Source: an uncultured Fibrobacter sp.
Lineage (GTDB): Bacteria > Fibrobacterota > Fibrobacteria > Fibrobacterales > Fibrobacteraceae
Assembly (NCBI GenBank): GCA_934699585.1
Contig: CAKUWY010000012.1
Coordinates: 38,834-102,833, forward strand
Direction of reading: 5' to 3'
Length of the DNA: 64,000 nucleotides
Shown piece by piece: positions 59,482-64,000 of this stretch. A program made the translations under genes and the position numbers. The notes beneath the pieces are model-generated. The model saw only the letters and a list, made by a program, of their open reading frames with translations, searched no databases and was not told where the DNA came from. How positions within the stretch are numbered: the first letter of the stretch is position 1; every line of letters starts with the position of its first letter.

Positions 59482-61086
59482 ATGTCCGCTCCCGGCAAGA
59501 TACACTTGCTGCTCCACGCGCACCTTCCTTTTGTGCGTGAGCCTGAATTTGACCGGTTCTTAGAAGAGAACTGGTTTTTCGAGGCTATGGCGGAAACCTA
59601 CCTGCCCCTGATCCAGATGCTCTGGCGCCTGCAAGAGAAGGGCGTGCCCGGCACCCTGAACCTGAGCGTGTCTTCGGCCTTGCTTGCCATGCTTACCGAC
59701 AAGCACCTGCTGGAAAAGTTCACCCGTCACTTGCACAAGCAGCTGGACCTTTTGGAAAAGGAGCGTGTTCGTGCCCGCGGTGACGAAGCCTTGTCGGAGG
59801 TGGTAGATTTTTATTACCGTCGGCAGCTGGCCTTGATCAGCACCTGGGAAGGCCCCTGCGATATGGAAATTGTTCCGGTGCTTAAGGAACTGGAAGAACG
59901 GGGCAAGCTGACGCTTATTACCTGCGTGGGGACCCACCCCTTCTTGCCCGCCTACCAGTCGGATGTAGAGGCAATCCGCCTGCAGTTGGGCATTACCGTT
60001 CGCGCCTTCGAAGAGGCTTTCGGTCGCAAGCCCAGCGGGCTTTGGTTGCCGGAGTGCGGCTATTTCCAGGGGCTGGATTCCATTCTGGCTGAATTTGGCT
60101 TCAAGTATTTCTTCTTGGAGACCCATGGCGTGCTTTTGGCAAAGCCCGCACCCAAATACGGAGTATTTGCGCCAATAAAGACCCCTGCGGGGCTTTATTG
60201 CATGGGTCGTGAACAGAGCAGCTCTATGGAGGTCTGGAGCCGTAAGACAGGTTACCCTGGGCATCCGGAATACCGGGAGTTTTTCAAGGATATTTCCCAG
60301 GAGCGCAATCCCGAATACCTGGGCGATTACTTTATGGCGGGCAAGACTCCCATAGAGACTGGCCTGAAGTATTACCGCATTACCGGCAGCGAAGACAAGC
60401 AGATTTACCGCCCCTGGAATGCGCTCCGTCTGGTGGAGGATCACGCCCGCCTGTTTGTGGCGAACCGTGAAGCGACCGTTACCGAACTCTTGCCCCAGAT
60501 GGATGGCAACAAGGTCTCCATCTTGTGTCCTTACGACGCCGAACTTTTTGGACACTGGTGGTTCGAAGGCCCCCTGTTCATTGAAAAACTGTTCGAGCGG
60601 GCCGCCAGTTCCCGCGTAGTGGAAATGGCCTCTCTAGAAGACACCATGCAAAGCTCTCCAGATCCAGATATTCATGACCCCATCTTTTCATCCTGGGGCG
60701 AGGGCGGCTTTGGCGAAGTCTGGATGAACGACGAGGTGAGCTGGGCCTACCCGCTGTTTTTCAAGATGCGGGGCATGATGAACGACCTGAAAGTCAGGCA
60801 GAACAAGGCTCCCAAGGCGATGGCATCTTTCTTGAAACGCTGTTACGATCAGGTGGCCCGCGAACTGGTGCTTTTCCAGGCTTCGGACTGGGCGTTCATG
60901 ATTCACAACAACTCTGCCGCCGATTACGCCAAGTTCCGCCAGAACACCCATTACAAGAATGCCTGCGCCCTTTACGCGGCGGCTACGTCTGCGCTGATGC
61001 TTGGCCGCAAGCGCTCCGGCGAAAGCATTCTAGAAAAGCTGGAAAAACAGGATAATCTATTCCCTTGGATTGGTGAGCTGGATTAA
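59482..61086 (+). CDS. GH57 1,4-alpha-glucan branching enzyme (DUF1957 type)
   Basis: A 534-residue cytoplasmic enzyme that transfers alpha-1,4 chains to alpha-1,6 branch points in glycogen-like polymer. It has the GH57 motifs HAHLPFVREPE near the start, GLWLPECGYF with the nucleophile Glu191, CPYDAELFGHWWFEGP with the acid/base Asp352, and a C-terminal DUF1957 helical domain (ASDWAFMIHNNSAADYA). It begins 34 nt after the DUF4912 gene and its last 30 nt overlap the end of the opposite-strand maltokinase gene. Together these suggest an alpha-glucan locus. Confidence 0.93.
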   Translation: MSAPGKIHLLLHAHLPFVREPEFDRFLEENWFFEAMAETYLPLIQMLWRLQEKGVPGTLNLSVSSALLAMLTDKHLLEKFTRHLHKQLDLLEKERVRARGDEALSEVVDFYYRRQLALISTWEGPCDMEIVPVLKELEERGKLTLITCVGTHPFLPAYQSDVEAIRLQLGITVRAFEEAFGRKPSGLWLPECGYFQGLDSILAEFGFKYFFLETHGVLLAKPAPKYGVFAPIKTPAGLYCMGREQSSSMEVWSRKTGYPGHPEYREFFKDISQERNPEYLGDYFMAGKTPIETGLKYYRITGSEDKQIYRPWNALRLVEDHARLFVANREATVTELLPQMDGNKVSILCPYDAELFGHWWFEGPLFIEKLFERAASSRVVEMASLEDTMQSSPDPDIHDPIFSSWGEGGFGEVWMNDEVSWAYPLFFKMRGMMNDLKVRQNKAPKAMASFLKRCYDQVARELVLFQASDWAFMIHNNSAADYAKFRQNTHYKNACALYAAATSALMLGRKRSGESILEKLEKQDNLFPWIGELD

Positions 61087-62304
61087 CGCCCTTGCCGGAA
61101 TCCAGAACCAGTCCGGCCTGAATTCCAATTCATAACACGCCTCGTAGATGGCCTTTGCCATAATGTAGGGCTTTAGTTCTTGCTGCAGGGAGTCTTCAGG
61201 AACATTTGCTGTTTTTACATAGCCCTGGATAAATGCCTGACGGACATTGTCCATGTTTATTTTGCTGACGGCTTCGGCGTAGGCGAAACTGCGGATCATT
61301 CCAGCCACATCTACGGCGGGGCTCCGGAGTCCACGACGGAATTCCAGACTTCTGGTGGGTTCTCCTTCGAAGTCTATCATCTTGAATCGTGCGTCGGGTG
61401 TCATCAGGACCTGCCCCAGGTGAAAGTCCCCGTGGATCCGTTGTGGCTTGAAAATGGCGCTTTTGTTCGGGGCTGTTTCGGTCCAGATTTTTTGCAGGCG
61501 GGGGAGGATGGCCTGAACGGCAGTCAACTCGTCATTCCCGGCAGCGTCCGGAAAGCCCTTTGCGCCTCCAGACTCGTCATTCCGGGCCCCGACCCGGAAT
61601 CTGGCTGCGTTTTGTTCCAAAAGCCCTCTCAACCGTTCAATGGGTGGCATCTCCGAAGGCGCTTCGCATCCGTCCATTTCTCGCAGGGCATTGTGCATGC
61701 GGGCGGTCTCGCTCCCCAGTTCAAAGGCCTTTTCGACGGTTGGTTCTCGGGTGAAAACATCCCAGGCGTTTTGGGCGCCGGGGATGTGCTTTTCTAGAAT
61801 CCCGAGAACGAAGGTCTTGCCATCGTCACCGGTGTAGCGGCAAGAGGCAAGCAGTTCGGGGCTCCCCTGATAGCCCTGTTCGTTCAGGTAGCGTAAAATT
61901 TCTTCTTCGGGATGGGCTCCTGCCTGCAGGCGCCTGAAAATCTTGAAGAAAATTTTTCCTGGAGCAACAAAAGAAGAATTGCTCTGTTCGGCAGAAATGG
62001 GTTTCAGAGATTCAAGGTCATCCTGTCCAAATTTGCTGTAGGTTACAAACGAAAAGATTCCTTTCTTGCTTCTGAAACTCTTGGAACCTACGGTTTTCCC
62101 GAGGGCACGGTATAATAAGGGCCCAATAAAATCGTCATTTCCGGTGAGCAGGTAAAGGTCAGGTTCCCCTTCCCGAAATTTCAGAGATGCAAGGGATATG
62201 GAGGCGTTGCCGATAGTGAACTCGTCAATTTGTTCAACGTGGGTGGGTGTGCGGCCCTTGCCCATGTACCACCGCTTGCCGATGATGTCCTGCAGGTTTA
62301 TCAT
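61057..62304 (-). CDS. Maltokinase-like phosphotransferase with an in-frame repeat insertion
   Basis: A 415-residue protein of the Mak/Pep2 family, which makes maltose 1-phosphate, the donor for GlgE glucan synthesis. It has LEKHIPGAQNAWD, HGDFHLGQVL (catalytic loop), MIDFEGEPTRSLEFRRGLRS and VDVAGMIRSFAYA, the standard Mak signature. GlgE, TreS and GlgM genes are not in the window. Residues about 231-258 (VGARNDESGGAKGFPDAAGN) are encoded by two palindromic elements in a variable loop before the catalytic core. Its ATG overlaps the stop of the 118-residue gene (ATGA) and its 3' end overlaps the GH57 gene on the opposite strand by 30 nt. Confidence 0.9.
   Translation of the reverse strand: MINLQDIIGKRWYMGKGRTPTHVEQIDEFTIGNASISLASLKFREGEPDLYLLTGNDDFIGPLLYRALGKTVGSKSFRSKKGIFSFVTYSKFGQDDLESLKPISAEQSNSSFVAPGKIFFKIFRRLQAGAHPEEEILRYLNEQGYQGSPELLASCRYTGDDGKTFVLGILEKHIPGAQNAWDVFTREPTVEKAFELGSETARMHNALREMDGCEAPSEMPPIERLRGLLEQNAARFRVGARNDESGGAKGFPDAAGNDELTAVQAILPRLQKIWTETAPNKSAIFKPQRIHGDFHLGQVLMTPDARFKMIDFEGEPTRSLEFRRGLRSPAVDVAGMIRSFAYAEAVSKINMDNVRQAFIQGYVKTANVPEDSLQQELKPYIMAKAIYEACYELEFRPDWFWIPARALIQLTNPRE
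61530..61613 (-). repeat. Two palindromic elements inside the maltokinase coding sequence
   Basis: One unit starts CGTCATTCCCGG and a second is ATTCCGGG-ccccga-CCCGGAAT, a perfect 8-bp stem. They resemble the intergenic GTCATCCCGG...CCGGGAT family near 24690. The frame is preserved across both. Confidence 0.8.
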
Positions 62305-62657
62305 TTGGTTGGAAGCTTTGGAAAGAATCCTTGCTTGCGCAAGGTAGAAAGAATTTTCAGCTGGTTTTCCAGAGGTTCTTTGTCAAAGCCTTCCAGCACG
62401 AATTCGGGGATTCTTTTCTGTGGACGGAATGCTGCGGGAACATCTTCCATGTCCCCCATTTGCCAGGCGGCAAGAAGCTTGGGGAGAAATTGATTCCAGG
62501 GAAATTTGTCAGCGGGGGTCAATATAAATTGGCCGGGCTTAAGACCGTCTCTGGATTCAATGAAGAGGGAACCATCCCTGCGGCACGAGGCCAATGTCCC
62601 TTGCCTTGCCACTCCATTGGTGGCCGGTTGTGCTTCGATTTCCAATACCAGTTGCAC
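62301..62657 (-). CDS. Small protein upstream of the maltokinase, function unknown
   Basis: A 118-residue protein without signal peptide. It has a beta-rich first half (LVLEIEAQPATNGVARQGTL, then RDGSLFIES) and a helical second half. The GTG start begins 1 nt after the stop codon of a 46-residue gene, and its stop overlaps the maltokinase ATG (ATGA). Such tight coupling on both sides supports a real gene that acts with the maltokinase. No family was recognised. Confidence 0.75.
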   Translation of the reverse strand: MQLVLEIEAQPATNGVARQGTLASCRRDGSLFIESRDGLKPGQFILTPADKFPWNQFLPKLLAAWQMGDMEDVPAAFRPQKRIPEFVLEGFDKEPLENQLKILSTLRKQGFFPKLPTK

Positions 62658-62658
62658 G

Positions 62659-62799
62659 CTAGGCGGCCAGCAGTTCCCGCTGGATTTGGGCGTATTGGTA
62701 ATTGGAAATGGAGGTGATCTTGAGTATCAAATCCCTAGCGACTCCAGCCCTGATCAGGGCTCTTGCGTAGTTCATTTTGTTCAAGTCCAGGTTTGTCAT
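62659..62799 (-). CDS. 46-residue protein at the head of the maltokinase operon
   Basis: A short frame beginning MTNLDLNKMNYARALIRAG and ending in NYQYAQIQRELLAA. GAGGTG seven bases before the ATG gives a plausible ribosome-binding site. The next gene begins 1 nt after its stop, so it is the first gene of a three-gene operon. The sequence is mostly helical and amphipathic, with no membrane segment. Function is unknown. Too short for most gene callers, but context favours it. Confidence 0.65.
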   Translation of the reverse strand: MTNLDLNKMNYARALIRAGVARDLILKITSISNYQYAQIQRELLAA

Positions 62800-62844
62800 A
62801 AGGCACCTCGCTTTCCCATTTGTTCACTAATTTAGATTAATTTT

Positions 62845-62861
62845 ATGACAAAAGCATGACA
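62845..62861. promoter_or_regulatory. Direct repeat ATGACA spaced 11 bp
   Basis: ATGACA at 62845-62850 and 62856-62861, one helical turn apart, in the upstream region of the three-gene maltokinase operon. It could be a regulator site; unproven. Confidence 0.3.
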
Positions 62862-62901
62862 TTTCTCTAAGTTATTTTTTTCTTATCGTCAAAACAAAAA
62901 T

Positions 62902-62924
62902 CGATTTTAACGGCGTTAAAATCG
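62902..62924. promoter_or_regulatory. Perfect 10-bp inverted repeat upstream of the maltokinase operon
   Basis: CGATTTTAAC and GTTAAAATCG are separated by GGC. It lies about 105 bp before the first ATG of the operon (62799) in an AT-rich 229-bp gap. It has the shape of a dimeric-regulator operator, for example of the LacI family. It is not followed by a T-run suggestive of a terminator. Confidence 0.45.
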
Positions 62925-63028
62925 TAACTTCTTGAATGCTATGAAGATAAAATTTTTGTCTTTTCAAACAGGAATACTCCATGTTGGATTAAGCCTGTGA
63001 TATAAATCACTTACGAAAAATGTAAATG

Positions 63029-63784
63029 CTAAAAGATGGGAAATTCTTTGCGGATTTTTTCCACAATAGATGCCGAAATTTCTGCAGAAACCACCTGTTC
63101 TTTTTTTGTTTCTGCCTTTACGATAATGTCTCCGTCGGGAGCGATGACCTGCGAATTTCCGATGTAGGTGCCGTCGGCAGAGACGTTGTTTACCGCAAGA
63201 ACGTAGGCCTGGTTTTCGATGGCCCGTGCACGCAGCAGTGTTTCCCAGTGTTCGTTGCGAACGGCAGGCCAGGAGGCTTGTACGGTAAAGGCTTGAGCGC
63301 CGTTGGCTCTAGCTTTTCGGAATTCTTCGGGGAATCGCAGGTCGTAGCAGATAACCGTTGCTAGGGTAAGGTTTTGAATTTTGAACAAAGTAATTTCTTT
63401 TCCGGGTGTGAAATTTTTTTGCTCCGGAAAGAAGGGGTGGACCTTGTCGTAGTAAGGCTGTTTGTCTGTTATATTTGTTGGGTCGAAAAGACAAATGCGG
63501 TTGGTAAAGCCGTTGGCTGTGCGGTGCATGCCGCCACCCAAGATAAAACAGTCCGTTTCTTTTGCGAGCCCGCTCAGCATTTGCGCTGTTGGACCGCTAC
63601 CCGTTTCGAAATTTTCGGCCAGTTCCTCTGCGCGTTCGGGAATGTACCCCGTGGCAAACATTTCGGGGAAAAGAATCAGGCTTTCGCAAGTGGGCTTGGC
63701 TTCAAGAACCATACGCCTGGCCTTTTTCAGGTTCTTTTCTTTTTCGCCGGGAACGGATTCCATCTGTACGAGATAAACGCGCAT
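63029..63784 (-). CDS. Carbon-nitrogen hydrolase (nitrilase superfamily, omega-amidase/Nit2-like)
   Basis: A 251-residue enzyme with the Glu-Lys-Cys triad of the superfamily: Glu41 in LFPEMFATG, Lys114 in YYDKVHPF and Cys147 in VICYDLRFPE. The wider pattern (GGGMHRTANGFTNR, WETLLRARAIENQ) resembles YafV/omega-amidase proteins, which deamidate alpha-ketoglutaramate or related compounds. Substrate specificity cannot be read from the sequence. It is a single-gene unit; TACATTT lies 5 nt before the ATG with no Shine-Dalgarno sequence. Confidence 0.93.
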   Translation of the reverse strand: MRVYLVQMESVPGEKEKNLKKARRMVLEAKPTCESLILFPEMFATGYIPERAEELAENFETGSGPTAQMLSGLAKETDCFILGGGMHRTANGFTNRICLFDPTNITDKQPYYDKVHPFFPEQKNFTPGKEITLFKIQNLTLATVICYDLRFPEEFRKARANGAQAFTVQASWPAVRNEHWETLLRARAIENQAYVLAVNNVSADGTYIGNSQVIAPDGDIIVKAETKKEQVVSAEISASIVEKIRKEFPIF

Positions 63785-63789
63785 GGTGG

Positions 63790-63796
63790 AAATGTA
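63790..63796 (-). promoter_or_regulatory. -10-like TACATTT box 5 nt before the nitrilase-family gene
   Basis: TACATTT, CCACC, ATG, the same spacing as before the kinase and lipocalin-like genes. Confidence 0.4.
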
Positions 63797-63889
63797 GTAA
63801 ATAGGGGGTAGGGGCTAGGGGTTTGATGTCACTTCGCTTTGAGGAGTGAGCTCGGTCGCCACAGGCTCCCTTTGAGGTTCGTGCCTCAT

Positions 63890-64000
63890 ATCTCATACCG
63901 CACACCTCACTACTCACACCTCATACCTCACACCTCATACCTCACACCTCACACCTCACACCTCATACCTCACACCTCACACCACACACCGCACACCTCA
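63890..64000. repeat. Degenerate 10-bp tandem repeats at the window edge
   Basis: About ten units of CCTCAYACCT-type sequence (CCTCATACCT, CCTCACACCT and variants) run to the last base, so the full extent is unknown. There are no spacers, so this is not a CRISPR array. The preceding 60 bases carry the CTCAAA/GACCTCATA-type palindromes. Confidence 0.8.

Noticed and set aside
63890..64000. CRISPR array at the window end
   Set aside because: The 10-bp units are directly adjacent with no spacers and no cas genes are present.
1..64000. tRNA, rRNA or riboswitch genes
   Set aside because: No cloverleaf, rRNA segment or known riboswitch core could be recognised by eye in the intergenic spaces.

Overview
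The window is from a Fibrobacter-like bacterium (phylum Fibrobacterota). Evidence read from the sequence: a decayed copy of the Fibrobacter major paralogous (FISUMP) domain at 29883-30305; a lipoprotein cellulase with a CBM11-like domain and a GH5 domain; several serine-rich lipoproteins and outer-membrane barrels without clear families; a eukaryote-type HisA; and long intergenic mosaics of short palindromic repeats. Genes lie on both strands in short operons. No rRNA, tRNA, CRISPR array, prophage or insertion sequence was found.

Layout. 1-3803 (+): fatty-acid and phospholipid genes plsX (5' end missing)-fabD-fabG-acpP, then rnc. 3868-6058 (+): a solute-binding lipoprotein, then a small AT-rich GIY-YIG nuclease gene embedded in palindromic repeats. 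6274-12077 (-): a barrel protein, a ferredoxin/flavoprotein reductase pair, a Ser/Thr kinase with a TPR membrane protein, and a LOG-family protein. 12203-18186: a small protein, a SNF2 helicase (-), and a PqqD-like/ABC exporter/SPOR operon (+). 18275-24609: a very large helicase-like protein whose ATPase motifs look destroyed (-), gluQ (-), a secreted protein and a DnaQ-like exonuclease (+). 24868-35881 (-): GH3, topoisomerase III, a GT2 glycosyltransferase, the FISUMP remnant, a metallopeptidase/beta-propeller/barrel protein and the GH5 cellulase. 36114-42445 (+): a SagB-type nitroreductase, fmt-rsmB and two envelope proteins. 42557-53784 (-): lipoprotein-mutY, a Pro/Glu-rich envelope protein, a lipocalin-like protein-hisA-GT4 operon, two tandem cNMP-binding proteins and the rpsP-rimM-trmD-rplS operon. 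54223-61086 (+): a GGDEF protein, a lipoprotein/barrel pair, DUF4912 and a GH57 branching enzyme. 61057-62799 (-): a maltokinase-like gene with two small upstream genes. 63029-63784 (-): a nitrilase-family amidase.

Two window-wide patterns stand out. First, short palindromic elements that fill intergenic spaces also occur as in-frame insertions inside conserved proteins: rsmB (twice), mutY (twice), the SNF2 helicase, gluQ and the maltokinase. One family is inserted three times in the same orientation and the same reading frame. Copies of two families also flank the GIY-YIG gene, which raises the possibility, untested here, that this nuclease helps spread them. Second, many genes carry a TATATTT/TACATTT box only 5-8 nt before the start codon, which suggests leaderless or nearly leaderless transcripts, while genes inside operons often keep a Shine-Dalgarno sequence.

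Functionally the window mixes core housekeeping (fatty acids, ribosome and tRNA modification, DNA repair and topology, histidine synthesis) with envelope biogenesis, glycan degradation and alpha-glucan storage.
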